DNA of 34,465 nt from Verrucomicrobiota bacterium (GCA_003221295.1 QHRA01000206.1:1-34465), one strand, 5' to 3'; shown: positions 7,495 through 15,752, counted from the stretch's first letter. Numbers and translations are program-made. The notes: generated from the sequence alone by a model not told the origin.

Positions 7495-8871
7495 ATGAAG
7501 CTCTCCGACATACGAACCGCGCTTCGAAAAATACGTCTTTGGCCAGCGAGAACACTCGGCCAAAACTTTCTCCACGACCAAAATCTTGCTCGCTGGATTG
7601 TCGATCAAGCGCAGATCACTCCCGAGGATTACGTGGTCGAAATCGGAGCCGGACTAGGCGCGCTCACCGAGTTCATCCTTGAGAAAGGCGCGCGCGTTCT
7701 CGCAATCGAAAGAGATGCGCGACTCGCAGATTTTTTGGGTACCCATCTGAGCCATCAGCGGCTTGAAATACTCAACATCGACGCGCTGAAATTCGATCCG
7801 CGTTTTCTTTTTGCGCATCGCCGAGTGAAACTGCTTGGCAATCTTCCATACAAAATTTCGAGCGCGTTGCTATTAAAATTCCTTCAACAACCGAATCCTA
7901 TTTCGCTGTGGTTGTTAATGTTACAAAAGGAGATGGCAATGCGACTTTCAGCGTCTCCATCTACACACGATTACGGAGCGTTGACGTTACGCGTGCAGTT
8001 GCACCATCGCGTAAAATATCTGCGCAGCGTACCCGCGACCGTTTTCTTCCCGCAACCAGATGTCGATTCTGCGGTGGTGCGAATCTTGCCGCGTGATCCG
8101 CTCGAATTGCCCGAGCGCGATGAGGAACTGCTACTAGGATTGATTCGAGCCGGCTTTTCTCAGAGAAGAAAACAATTGAGAAAATTGCTTCGTGATTATG
8201 CGGAGGACTGGGACACAATCGCGCAGCGACTAAACATCAATCCCAAGGCTCGTGCCGAAGAGCTATCGTTGCTGCAATGGATCGATCTCACCAATTTCAT
8301 TGCTCCGGTTCCGCACCCTGACCCACGCCTAACTACCAGTGAGCGCTTCCCGATCGTCGATAAAAAAGATCGGATTCTGGGCTCCGCGAGCCGCTCTGAG
8401 GTGCATGGGAATAACTTGCTCCATCGCGCTGTGCATATTCTGATCTTCAACGATGCTGGCGAAGTTTACTTGCAACAACGCTCGCGTTGGAAAGATCGGC
8501 ATCCTTTGAAGTGGGACTCCAGTGCCGCCGGCCACGTTGCAGCAGCGGAACGTTACGATGAAACAGCCCGGCGCGAGCTGAAGGAGGAATTAGGTGTGAG
8601 TGTGCCGCTTCGAAAGATTCTAAAACTTCCCGCTGCGCGACGCACCGATCATGAGTTTATCTGGCTATACAAAGGAGTGGTTTCTAGCGAGCTCGCACCT
8701 AACAAGTGTGAAATCCAGAGAGGCATATTTTTGCCACCGGCCGTGGTCGATGGCTGGACATCGGCGCGACCGGAAGATTTCGCGTCGGGGTTTTTGGAAT
8801 GCTGGAACGCGTACCGGCGGAAAATGCCTCTCGATGGCAACCGGCCTATCCGCCCAAGGACTTTCTCCTAG
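7495..8871 (+). CDS. rsmA: 16S rRNA dimethyladenosine transferase RsmA fused to a Nudix hydrolase
   Basis: From the ATG at 7495 (AAGGG about six bases upstream; an upstream in-frame start at 7426 would begin inside an inverted repeat) the product has 458 residues. Residues 1-270 are RsmA/KsgA: L-G-Q-N-F-L-H-D at 21-28, SAM-binding V-E-I-G-A-G-L-G at 48-55, catalytic N-L-P-Y at 116-119, and the C-terminal helical region with F-S-Q-R-R-K-Q-L. This enzyme dimethylates two adjacent adenines near the 3' end of 16S rRNA. Residues 285-458 form a Nudix domain with a perfect box, G-x5-E-x7-R-E-x2-E-E-x-G at 346-367, preceded by E-R-F-P-I-V-D-K, as in YfcD/IPP-isomerase-like Nudix proteins. Both catalytic sets are complete. 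The Nudix substrate cannot be told. Confidence 0.9.
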   Translation: MKLSDIRTALRKIRLWPARTLGQNFLHDQNLARWIVDQAQITPEDYVVEIGAGLGALTEFILEKGARVLAIERDARLADFLGTHLSHQRLEILNIDALKFDPRFLFAHRRVKLLGNLPYKISSALLLKFLQQPNPISLWLLMLQKEMAMRLSASPSTHDYGALTLRVQLHHRVKYLRSVPATVFFPQPDVDSAVVRILPRDPLELPERDEELLLGLIRAGFSQRRKQLRKLLRDYAEDWDTIAQRLNINPKARAEELSLLQWIDLTNFIAPVPHPDPRLTTSERFPIVDKKDRILGSASRSEVHGNNLLHRAVHILIFNDAGEVYLQQRSRWKDRHPLKWDSSAAGHVAAAERYDETARRELKEELGVSVPLRKILKLPAARRTDHEFIWLYKGVVSSELAPNKCEIQRGIFLPPAVVDGWTSARPEDFASGFLECWNAYRRKMPLDGNRPIRPRTFS

Positions 8872-9088
8872 GCAAACGACGCAGCATCCTCCGCTTAAAC
8901 TTTCGGGCAGCACGCCTCGCTGCTTTCTTTCCGCCATAGACGCTGTCGCTGAACATTTTTGTCACGACACGATCACCGCGAAGAAAGTGCACCTGAAAAC
9001 CATGCGTCTGTTTTCTGGCACGCGCTTTGGTGTCGATGCGGCGAATGTTTTCTTCCGAATCAGGATTGGGCCGTCTTCGTCTTTGCAT
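8846..9088 (-). CDS. Small AP2-like DNA-binding-fold protein
   Basis: About 80 residues from the ATG at 9088 (an in-frame TTG two codons upstream is possible). The N-terminus is basic, then N-I-R-R-I-D, then a compact domain: T-H-G-F-Q-V-H-F-L-R-G, V-V-T-K-M-F-S-D-S-V-Y-G-G-K and an Ala/Arg-rich helix A-A-R-R-A-A-R-K-F. This strand-strand-helix layout with F-S-D-x-x-Y-G-G-K is what I recognise from short AP2/ERF-like proteins of Verrucomicrobiota. The fold assignment is by pattern only. The gene is convergent with rsmA-Nudix and overlaps its last 26 bases. Its tail is strongly basic, which fits nucleic-acid binding. Confidence 0.6.
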   Translation of the reverse strand: MQRRRRPNPDSEENIRRIDTKARARKQTHGFQVHFLRGDRVVTKMFSDSVYGGKKAARRAARKFKRRMLRRLPRRKSLGG

Positions 9089-9126
9089 GGGCAATTAACA
9101 AGAAGCTAACCATACAATGCGACGAT

Positions 9127-9720
9127 TCAATGAGCGAATGAAACGGAACCATGAACCGTCTCGGGAGAAGGCAGGTTCCAAGAGCGCCATTTTTTGTCGT
9201 ACTCGCTTGCGGGCAACAGCGCGTAACACGGATGCTGTTTTACTCGTAACCAAGTGATCAGCTTCACCAGGTTTTCCTTTGCCATCGTGGTGCAACCCGT
9301 GGTTGGCCGATTCACCCCGCGGCGAATATGAAAAAAAATTGCACTGCCCGCGCCGGGTACTGGCGGATCGGAATTATGCCGGACCTCAATGAGCCACTCG
9401 TACGCAAAGTCGGCCGAGCGCATTTTTTCATGGGTGTAATTGTCTGGAGGATTTTTTGGATCGATCACGATATGGCGATTGTAATTCGGCGAGCGCGGGT
9501 CGTCGCTCCAAACGTCTGCCTCCGTCACTTGATGATATGGATAGTCGCCTCCCGCAGGCAGGTGCGAATTGTATCCGAAGATTTTTCCGATCTCGAAAAC
9601 TCCAGCAGGCGCGCGGCCGTCGCGCTCTTTTTTTCTAAGACCCTGCTCGTTTTGCCCGGCAACGCCCGTACCCCAGGCGAGTCCATTCTTGCCGAACATC
9701 GCTGGAAAAGGTCCAGCCAC
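9127..9720 (-). CDS. L,D-transpeptidase (YkuD-type) catalytic domain; N-terminus apparently frame-disrupted
   Basis: From the only recognised start in this frame (GTG at 9720) 197 residues are encoded. G-K-N-G-L-A-W-G-T-G near 10-19 and the active-site segment with H131, T-T-G-C ending at C143 and T-T-M match the L,D-transpeptidase fold, which cross-links or anchors peptidoglycan through a Cys acyl-enzyme in the periplasm. Family similarity continues upstream of the GTG in the same frame (R-R-L-F-E-R-L-H-G-G-D-W-A-A-V, 9721-9765) until a stop at 9844-9846, with no start codon. A convincing signal peptide lies there in a different frame. Either the gene carries a frameshift (mutation or sequence error) or the signal is lost. 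The catalytic residues themselves are intact. Confidence 0.75.
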   Translation of the reverse strand: MAGPFPAMFGKNGLAWGTGVAGQNEQGLRKKERDGRAPAGVFEIGKIFGYNSHLPAGGDYPYHQVTEADVWSDDPRSPNYNRHIVIDPKNPPDNYTHEKMRSADFAYEWLIEVRHNSDPPVPGAGSAIFFHIRRGVNRPTTGCTTMAKENLVKLITWLRVKQHPCYALLPASEYDKKWRSWNLPSPETVHGSVSFAH

Positions 9721-9759
9721 AGCAGCCCAGTCTCCTCCGTGCAGCCGCTCAAATAATCT

Positions 9760-9851
9760 CCGTATACGCTGACGGAAATCAGCATTAGCAAATAGATCAC
9801 GAGGCTGCGCACGATCGACGTAAACTTCTGAAAGGAAATCATTTTAGCCAT
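9760..9851 (-). other. Out-of-frame signal-peptide-like segment of the L,D-transpeptidase gene
   Basis: Starting at ATG 9851 (or 9842) the minus strand encodes M-A-K-M-I-S-F-Q-K-F-T-S-I-V-R-S followed by the hydrophobic run L-V-I-Y-L-L-M-L-I-S-V-S-V-Y-G, a typical Sec signal. Its frame runs past the start of the transpeptidase domain without joining it. A single -1 shift between about 9770 and 9835 would fuse the two. Confidence 0.5.
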
Positions 9852-9943
9852 TCCGGCGGTTGTTTTCACATCCATGACCACGACGCGTAACGATTTCTTG
9901 TTTGTTGGCTCGCCCCAGGGTCGAGCCGAAATTCCTATCGCTT

Positions 9944-10873
9944 ATGAAAACATCACTCATACTTACAGCCACAATTGCCTGTTTGGGCTTGGCCGTAGCT
10001 TCTACGTTCGCCCAAACCCAGAGCACTACTACCAGCACCACCACTTACGTCCAGGCCACTAAAATCGTCGGCACGAAAGTGAAATCATCGCAGGGGGAAG
10101 AAATCGGTACGGTCAAAGACGTTGTGCTTGACCGGAATACCGGCTGCATGGCCTACACTGTTCTATCCACTGGCGGGGCAGAAGCACGTGCTGGTGGCAA
10201 AATGGTCGCGGTTCCCTGGGGCGTGTATTCTCCCACGTCGGACATTAGCGAACTCACAGTAACTGTTGATCGGGAGCGCATCTATAACGCGCCGGCATTC
10301 GATTATGCTCGGATCGAAGAATACTCGAGGCCCGATTACATCACCAACGTCTATAGCTATTATGGCGTAAGCCCGGGCGCGGCAGTTGGTGTTGGCGTTT
10401 CCGGTTCTAGTACAACAACCGGCGCCACCACAACAACAGGCGCGGCAACCAGACCAGGGACGACTTCTTCGCCGGCTGGTGCCAGCTCACCGGCGGTAAC
10501 TTCTTCGCCTCCCGGAGCCAAATCGCCCCTGCCTGCAACATCGGCTTCGTCGGCCAGATCACCAAGTCCGCACGCCACGGCAGCAACGAGCCCACACCCG
10601 ACCCGGGGCGGGAGGCCACACGAAACAGTTTCTCCAAGTACTCGCGGCGGAGCAGTCGGTGCTTCTCCAACGGAAGAAAAGCGAGGCACAAGAGGCACGC
10701 ACGAAGAGACAACTCCACCATCTGGCCGCAACGAGACCGGAGCGCGATCGGAAACTGAACGAGCTCCATCAGAAGCGGCGAGCCCCGGTGAAAAAGCAGC
10801 TGGATCACAGCATCGCCAGAGGGGAAAACGCGAGACCACCAGCCCTTCAGAGAAACCTCCGGGAGGAGAATAA
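9944..10873 (+). CDS. Secreted PRC-barrel protein with Ser/Thr/Pro-rich tail
   Basis: From the ATG at 9944 the 309-residue product starts with a clear Sec signal (M-K-T-S-L-I-L-T-A-T-I-A-C-L-G-L-A-V-A-S, cleavage probably after T-F-A-Q). A PRC-barrel domain follows (about 30-125): I-V-G-T-K-V-K-S-S-Q-G-E-E-I-G-T-V-K-D-V-V-L-D-R and M-V-A-V-P-W-G. From about residue 140 the protein is low complexity, first Thr/Gly/Ala/Ser/Pro, then with many charged Glu, Arg and Lys. Such tails often extend through or decorate the cell wall. PRC-barrels are small beta modules found in ribosome maturation, photosynthetic and envelope proteins, so no enzymatic role can be named. It is divergent from the L,D-transpeptidase, so an envelope function is plausible. 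Confidence 0.75.
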   Translation: MKTSLILTATIACLGLAVASTFAQTQSTTTSTTTYVQATKIVGTKVKSSQGEEIGTVKDVVLDRNTGCMAYTVLSTGGAEARAGGKMVAVPWGVYSPTSDISELTVTVDRERIYNAPAFDYARIEEYSRPDYITNVYSYYGVSPGAAVGVGVSGSSTTTGATTTTGAATRPGTTSSPAGASSPAVTSSPPGAKSPLPATSASSARSPSPHATAATSPHPTRGGRPHETVSPSTRGGAVGASPTEEKRGTRGTHEETTPPSGRNETGARSETERAPSEAASPGEKAAGSQHRQRGKRETTSPSEKPPGGE

Positions 10874-10955
10874 CAAATCCAAAGCTTCAGTGTGAATTCA
10901 ACCCTGATCGCTCTGGATTGAAGCTTCGGCGCGTTCACACACAATCGGTCGCGAA

Positions 10956-12206
10956 TCACGCAGAGGTTTGGCTCTCTACAGCAGCGGTGTCAGCCGGAAG
11001 ATATTTCACACCGACCAGCCAAGCCAGGCCGGAGAGGAAAATGATTCCTGACACAAACAAAAATGCGACGTGCATGTTGGTGTGACCACCAATGTAGCCC
11101 AGAAGCCAAAACGCCTGCACATCGCCGAGTGCGTGGATAACGAGAATGTTTGCTGCAAACGCCGTAGCACGCACTGCAGGGAGTGAAACGTTTGCAAGAG
11201 CCGTATTGGAGGGACCCGTGTTCAGAAACAGGAAAAAGATCGCGAAGAACATTGTGATCCACGTCACGGGAAACGGAATGTAAAGAGTCGCAATAAAAAA
11301 AGGACAGGCGATCAGCATGCCGATGCCTGAAACCCAAAAGTAGGAACCAGCGAAACGCGAACGCAGTCTGTCCGCGATAACGCCTCCCAGAAGCGTCGAG
11401 ACGAGACCTGCGACAACAGTAATCAAACCAAAGATCGTCATTCCCATCTCAGGACTTTGGTTCCGATAACGGAGATACGCTGGCACCCAGAAACCCAAAC
11501 CGCCCGTTACAAAAGTCGTCAATGTCATGGCGATGCAGTTGATGAGATACGAGCGTGTGTGGAACAAGTTCCGGTAGTCACGAATGCTGCGGCGCGGTGT
11601 CTTTTGCACCACGGCGACTCGCGGATCGCGTTGCCAAAAGCATAACAAACCAAGCAACAATCCTGGCGGCGTGACTAGATAAAATGCCCAGCGCCAGCCT
11701 AGATGAGCGCCGACCAGTCCTCCGATTACATAACCGAGGGCGCTGCCCACAGGAATCGCCGCACAAAAAATTGCCATGACCCGGCCGCGTATCTGGATCG
11801 GGAAAAGGTCAGATATAATCGTGGGCGCCGCCGGCCCATAACCGCCTTCGCCGATTCCAACAAAGATACGAGTAGCGAACAATATCCCGAACGTCGCGGC
11901 CAGACCTGACGCGCCGCTAGCCAGGCTCCACAAAATGACAGCAATGCCAACGATGACCCAACGCGAAATTCGATCGGCGAGCAAGCCGAGAACCGGCGCG
12001 CTCAACATGTAAGTAACGAAAAATGCGACGGCGAGCAGACCGGTCTTTGTCATCCGGTTTACGTCGTCAGGCGCGAAAAATGTTGCGCGAATATCAGGCT
12101 CGAGCGCCGCCAGAATTTGGCGATCGATGTAATTGAAAAGGTTAATGGCCAAAAGTAGAAAGAGAGCGCTCCGCGCGCCGCTCAGCGTTTTCCCTACCGG
12201 TTCCAT
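10956..12206 (-). CDS. MFS transporter, Spinster-like
   Basis: 416 residues with about twelve hydrophobic membrane segments. It starts L-F-L-L-L-A-I-N-L-F-N-Y-I-D-R-Q-I-L, the typical first helix of Spinster-like MFS carriers. The loop between helices 2 and 3 carries G-L-L-A-D-R-I-S-R-W, the MFS motif A, and helix 4 has R-I-F-V-G-I-G-E-G-G-Y-G-P-A-A. It is an inner-membrane secondary transporter. Substrates in the family range from sphingosine phosphate and lysophospholipids to organic anions. It is divergently arranged, 49 bases from an Aas-like acyltransferase/acyl ligase. E. coli pairs the MFS lysophospholipid flippase LplT with Aas, so transport of lysophospholipid is a reasonable hypothesis, not a demonstrated function. 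Confidence 0.85.
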   Translation of the reverse strand: MEPVGKTLSGARSALFLLLAINLFNYIDRQILAALEPDIRATFFAPDDVNRMTKTGLLAVAFFVTYMLSAPVLGLLADRISRWVIVGIAVILWSLASGASGLAATFGILFATRIFVGIGEGGYGPAAPTIISDLFPIQIRGRVMAIFCAAIPVGSALGYVIGGLVGAHLGWRWAFYLVTPPGLLLGLLCFWQRDPRVAVVQKTPRRSIRDYRNLFHTRSYLINCIAMTLTTFVTGGLGFWVPAYLRYRNQSPEMGMTIFGLITVVAGLVSTLLGGVIADRLRSRFAGSYFWVSGIGMLIACPFFIATLYIPFPVTWITMFFAIFFLFLNTGPSNTALANVSLPAVRATAFAANILVIHALGDVQAFWLLGYIGGHTNMHVAFLFVSGIIFLSGLAWLVGVKYLPADTAAVESQTSA

Positions 12207-12255
12207 CGCAATTGACGATTGCAGTTTGCCCCACGCCGATTGTAAATCATAAACG

Positions 12256-14439
12256 ATGAGTTCGATGTCAGGCGCTGAGCGCGCGCTCTATTTCTTTGGT
12301 CGGCTGCTGGTGCGTTGCTTTTACCGGGTCACTGCGCTTGGATTGGAAAACCTTCCACAGGGCGGATTCCTCCTTTTGCCCAACCACATCACCTGGGTTG
12401 ACGCGCTCGTTCTGCAGCTGGCTTGCTCGCGCCCGATTCGATACGTCATCGACGAGGAACATTATCACAAACCGATTCTGCACCCGATTCTGCGGACGTT
12501 GGGTTGTATTCCAATCAATACTCGCAATTCGCGTTCCGCCATTCGCGCTGCAGCGGAGAAAATTGCCGAGGGCGAGATCGTCTGTCTTTTTCCCGAGGGC
12601 CAGCTGGAACGCACGGGATCGTTGTTGCGTTTGCAGCGCGGTTATGAATTGATCGCGCGGCACGCCAACGCGCAGGTCGTTCCGGTTTGGCTCGATCAAC
12701 TTTGGGGATCCATCTTCTCATTCCAGGGCGGAAGATTTTTCACAAAGTTTCCCAAGCGAATCCCCTACCCTGTCACCATCGCCTTCGGCGAGCCGGTTAA
12801 CGCCGAGGCTGCCAATGTTGCGACCGTTCGCGAAGAATTGCTCAAGCTCGGTGAATCTTGTTTCAGTCGCCGCCCATCATTGGATCGACATCTCGCCGAA
12901 GAATGCGTGCGCGGCTTGAAGCGCAGACCGTTTGCCACAGCTGTGATCGACGGAACCGATCACAGCGAACTCAGCCGATCAAAATTGCTCGGCGCGGCAG
13001 CAGCATTTAGCCGCTATCTTCGGAAGGAATTTTCCGACAAACGAATCGCCATCGTCTTGCCGGCGAGTAAGGGATCGATGTTGGCGAATTTGGCCGTGAC
13101 ACTGGCAAACAAAGTTCCTGTGGATCTCAATTTCACCATGGGCCGGGCTGCAAACGAATCCTGCTGCCGGCGCGCCAACCTGCGAGTTGCGGTTTCAGCG
13201 ACACCGTTCATGGAGCGACTCAAAGATTTTCCATGGCCGCAAAAGATTTTGAAGTTGGACGAGCTGCTCCCGCCTATGAAACGCCAAATCATTTTCTGGT
13301 GGATAATAGCGCTGCTGGTTCCGGCACGGTTGCTTTTGCGGCTTTTGCAAATTCCCAAACAAGGCGGGCACGCCGAAGCGGTCTTGCTTTTTACAAGCGG
13401 AACGACCGGAGATCCGAAAGGCGTTGTAGTAAGTCACCGCAATGTGGTCGGAAACGTCTCGCAGTTCCGCCAACTGCTCGACGCAAGAAAAACCGATGCC
13501 ATCCTCGGCTCGCTGCCGTTCTTCCATACATTTGGATCGACGGTCACACTTTGGTATCCCCTCATCGAGGGTGTGCGCATCGTCACGTTTCCGAATCCAT
13601 TGGACGCCGCGAAGTGCGCGGCGCTGATCGAACAGTACGGCCTTACGTTCCTGCTCGCGACGCCCACATTCCTGCGGTTGTATTTGCGTAAGGCCGAGCC
13701 GGAACAGCTCCGCAGCTTGCGTCTCATTATTGTCGGCGCGGAAAAGCTGCCGCTCGATCTGGCCAGCCATTTTGAGCAACGCTTCCAGAAAAAAGTCTTC
13801 GAAGGCTACGGGCTCACTGAGACCGCGCCGGTAGTCAGCGTAAACTTGCCCGAGCCGACACCGAGCGCCGCGCCGACAAGTCGCCTGGGTTCCGTGGGGA
13901 GACTTGCACCTGGAATCGCCGCGGAAATACGCGAACCGGAAACAAAGCGGAAGCTCTCACTTTTTGAAACCGGAATGTTGTGGCTGCGCGGCCCAAATAT
14001 TTTTGAAGGTTACCTGAATGATCCAAAACGAACGGTGGAAGTCCTGCACGATGGCTGGTTGAAAACGGGCGACATCGCCCGGTTCGACGAAGACGGATTT
14101 CTCTACATCGAAGGCCGTGTCTCGCGTTTTTCAAAGATCGGCGGCGAAATGGTGCCGCATGAAGCGATCGAACAGAAAATCGTCGATCTACTGGATTTGT
14201 CCGGGAGAGACGAACGTCCCATCGCCGTCGTGGGTGTTCAGGACGAGGCCAAAGGCGAAGCGCTCGTGTTGCTCAGCGCCGTCGATATCGATCTTGCGGA
14301 GCTGCGCAAGAAACTTCAGGACACAGGAGTTCCGAACTTGTGGATTCCAAAACACATCCAACGCATCGAAGCGATCCCGGTTTTGGCCTCTGGCAAACTC
14401 GATTTAAAAAAATGCCAGCAACGCGCAACTGAAAGGTAG
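12256..14439 (+). CDS. aas: Aas-like bifunctional 1-acyl-lysophospholipid acyltransferase / acyl-ACP (acyl-CoA) ligase
   Basis: 727 residues, close to E. coli Aas (719). Residues ~10-200 are a PlsC-type acyltransferase with the catalytic H-x4-D (N-H-I-T-W-V-D near 37-43) and F-P-E-G motif near 114. Residues ~210-720 are an AMP-forming ligase: P-loop L-L-F-T-S-G-T-T-G-D-P-K-G near 378-390, G-Y-G-L-T-E-T near 517-523, L-K-T-G-D-I-A-R-F near 598-606, and a C-terminal S-G-K-L-D-L-K-K with the adenylation lysine. A hydrophobic stretch near 345-362 may be a membrane segment. Family knowledge: it re-acylates lysophosphatidylethanolamine with fatty acid activated on its own ACP site, at the inner membrane. 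The divergent MFS carrier may feed it substrate. A fatty-acid-activating enzyme with another acceptor is possible. Confidence 0.88.
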   Translation: MSSMSGAERALYFFGRLLVRCFYRVTALGLENLPQGGFLLLPNHITWVDALVLQLACSRPIRYVIDEEHYHKPILHPILRTLGCIPINTRNSRSAIRAAAEKIAEGEIVCLFPEGQLERTGSLLRLQRGYELIARHANAQVVPVWLDQLWGSIFSFQGGRFFTKFPKRIPYPVTIAFGEPVNAEAANVATVREELLKLGESCFSRRPSLDRHLAEECVRGLKRRPFATAVIDGTDHSELSRSKLLGAAAAFSRYLRKEFSDKRIAIVLPASKGSMLANLAVTLANKVPVDLNFTMGRAANESCCRRANLRVAVSATPFMERLKDFPWPQKILKLDELLPPMKRQIIFWWIIALLVPARLLLRLLQIPKQGGHAEAVLLFTSGTTGDPKGVVVSHRNVVGNVSQFRQLLDARKTDAILGSLPFFHTFGSTVTLWYPLIEGVRIVTFPNPLDAAKCAALIEQYGLTFLLATPTFLRLYLRKAEPEQLRSLRLIIVGAEKLPLDLASHFEQRFQKKVFEGYGLTETAPVVSVNLPEPTPSAAPTSRLGSVGRLAPGIAAEIREPETKRKLSLFETGMLWLRGPNIFEGYLNDPKRTVEVLHDGWLKTGDIARFDEDGFLYIEGRVSRFSKIGGEMVPHEAIEQKIVDLLDLSGRDERPIAVVGVQDEAKGEALVLLSAVDIDLAELRKKLQDTGVPNLWIPKHIQRIEAIPVLASGKLDLKKCQQRATER

Positions 14440-14503
14440 CAGGCAACCGCCGGGCGCGCAGATTCTCTTGACGCATCGCACGGACATTTGAGGTTTGCCT
14501 GCA

Positions 14504-14812
14504 ATGAAAAATACATTCCTGGCAATTTCGTCGGCCGGTCCTAACCATGATCGATCGAAGGGCACGCGGGAGCAACCGTTCTGGGATGAGCACGCCGCGT
14601 TTATCGATCGACTCGTCGATGATGGTTTTATCTTGATGGGCGGCCCGTTGGTCGATGAACGCGAGATGCCGCACGGTGCTCTCTTGATAGTGAATGCCGA
14701 AGATGAAAATGAAGTACGAGAGAGACTGAAGAACGATCCCTGGTTCGAGAAAAGCATCCTGAAACTGGAAAGCGTAAAGCGCTGGCGGATCTTTATTGAC
14801 GCGAGAAAATAA
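14504..14812 (+). CDS. YciI-like (YCII-related) small protein
   Basis: 102 residues from the ATG at 14504 (AGGT about ten bases upstream; an in-frame TTG three codons earlier is less likely). It has the YCII ferredoxin-like pattern: R-E-Q-P-F-W-D-E-H-A-A-F-I-D-R-L-V-D-D-G near 24-43, then G-G-P-L near 48, A-L-L-I-V-N-A near 60-66 and a D-P-W-F-E-K segment near 78. These match the conserved His, the G-P-x loop and the D-P-[YF] motif of the family. YciI proteins are dimeric, and some act as dehydrochlorinases or peroxidase-like enzymes, but most have no known substrate. It follows the Aas-like gene by 65 bases on the same strand. Confidence 0.8.
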   Translation: MKNTFLAISSAGPNHDRSKGTREQPFWDEHAAFIDRLVDDGFILMGGPLVDEREMPHGALLIVNAEDENEVRERLKNDPWFEKSILKLESVKRWRIFIDARK

Positions 14813-14853
14813 AAATCATCCGCCACTGCTGTTTCGCTCGCACCGCTTTAAAA

Positions 14854-14888
14854 TCATTCGGGATTCTTCGCTTCGCTCAAGATGACAT
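14854..14888. repeat. Interspersed GGATTCTTCGCTTCGCTC-type repeat
   Basis: The stretch reads TCATTCGGGATTCTTCGC followed by TTCGCTCAAGATGACA. This motif and its complement (GAGCGAAGCGAAGAATCC) recur in intergenic regions of many environmental bacterial genomes. Here it follows the YciI-like gene and could form a weak hairpin. I recognise the pattern from experience and cannot count copies. Confidence 0.4.
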
Positions 14889-14961
14889 TTGTTTTGAACA
14901 TCCAAAACACCGCTGTGTCGCGTATCCAAAGTGATGGTGAACTGAAACGAAAGGGGATCAT

Positions 14962-15312
14962 ATGAAATTGAAAATAATTGCTATCGCTTGCGTGGCGATC
15001 GCGCCGTTCGCGCTAGCACAGACTGGGTCGGGGCCGACCAGTACAGGAGAAAGAGATATCGCTGCCGCGCCGACCGGGGAGATTAGCTACGTCAACGAAT
15101 TCACGCCCGGCAAATCCATCAAAATCACCAGAGCGAGTGTTGGGACACAACCTGTCGTTTACAGACTCGCACCAAATGCCCGATACGTTAATGAGGCTGG
15201 GGCGCCAATCGATCCGAGCGATATTCAACCCGGTACGCGCGTCTGGCTCGCGATCACGGGCACCGGACCAGGTCTCACAGTGGATCGTGTTGTAGTGGTC
15301 GCGCCGAAATAA
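14962..15312 (+). CDS. Small secreted protein of unknown function
   Basis: 116 residues. The start is well supported by AAGGGG seven bases before the ATG. Residues 1-19 form a short Sec signal (M-K-L-K-I-I-A-I-A-C-V-A-I-A-P-F-A-L-A, then Q). The mature part is about 95 residues, predicted beta-rich: G-E-I-S-Y-V-N-E-F, K-I-T-R-A, Y-R-L-A-P-N-A-R-Y-V-N-E-A-G, and a C-terminal G-T-R-V-W-L-A-I-T-G-T-G-P-G-L-T-V-D-R-V-V-V. This looks like a small OB- or SH3-like barrel of the kind seen in periplasmic proteins. I do not recognise a named family. No cysteines occur in the mature part. Confidence 0.7.
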   Translation: MKLKIIAIACVAIAPFALAQTGSGPTSTGERDIAAAPTGEISYVNEFTPGKSIKITRASVGTQPVVYRLAPNARYVNEAGAPIDPSDIQPGTRVWLAITGTGPGLTVDRVVVVAPK

Positions 15313-15401
15313 GCCGGCGGTTTGAGGTTTGCGACTGAGGTGAGAGTGGCTTTTCGGCGATCACCTCTCGCTCGCTGGGCCAAAGCTAAGGCGAAGGTGA
15401 G

Positions 15402-15752
15402 TCACTGATCACCGGCCATTTTCTGTTTGTCGATCGCCAGGTAATCGTCACGCGGCGGGCTGAAAGTATCGAGCACGCGCGTTGGTAAAATAGTTTCCAC
15501 GCCGTGCGGGACATTGCTCGCGAGATAAAAGGAATCGCCCGTCGAAAGCTCGTGCGCCACACCGTCAACAATCAGTCGCATTTTGCCTTCGAGAATGTGA
15601 ACGAGCTGCTCCTGCGCGTGCGAGTGCGGCGGCATGCGACTTCCGGCCGCTAGTGTGGCCATCATCTGATACATGTTCTTGCCGTGTGCGACCGTCCTCC
15701 GCGTGATACCGGGACAAAGTTCAATTGTCGGGTTCTCTCGTTTCATCTCCAT
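15402..15752 (-). CDS. Single-domain cupin protein
   Basis: 116 residues with a cupin_2 fold. Motif 1 appears as P-H-S-H-A-Q-E-Q-L-V-H-I-L-E-G (metal-binding His and Glu, about 42-56). Motif 2 is G-D-S-F-Y-L-A-S-N-V-P-H-G-V-E near 72-86. Two in-frame ATGs two codons apart (15752 and 15746) begin the gene. Small cupins act as metal-dependent isomerases, dioxygenases or sugar/metabolite sensors, and the substrate cannot be inferred. A truncated relative of its first 23 codons lies at 33591-33659, about 18 kb away. Confidence 0.8.
   Translation of the reverse strand: MEMKRENPTIELCPGITRRTVAHGKNMYQMMATLAAGSRMPPHSHAQEQLVHILEGKMRLIVDGVAHELSTGDSFYLASNVPHGVETILPTRVLDTFSPPRDDYLAIDKQKMAGDQ

Noticed and set aside
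10360-10959. 199-codon minus-strand ORF rich in Val, Pro and Ala
   Set aside because: It mirrors the low-complexity tail of the PRC-barrel gene and is a compositional shadow.
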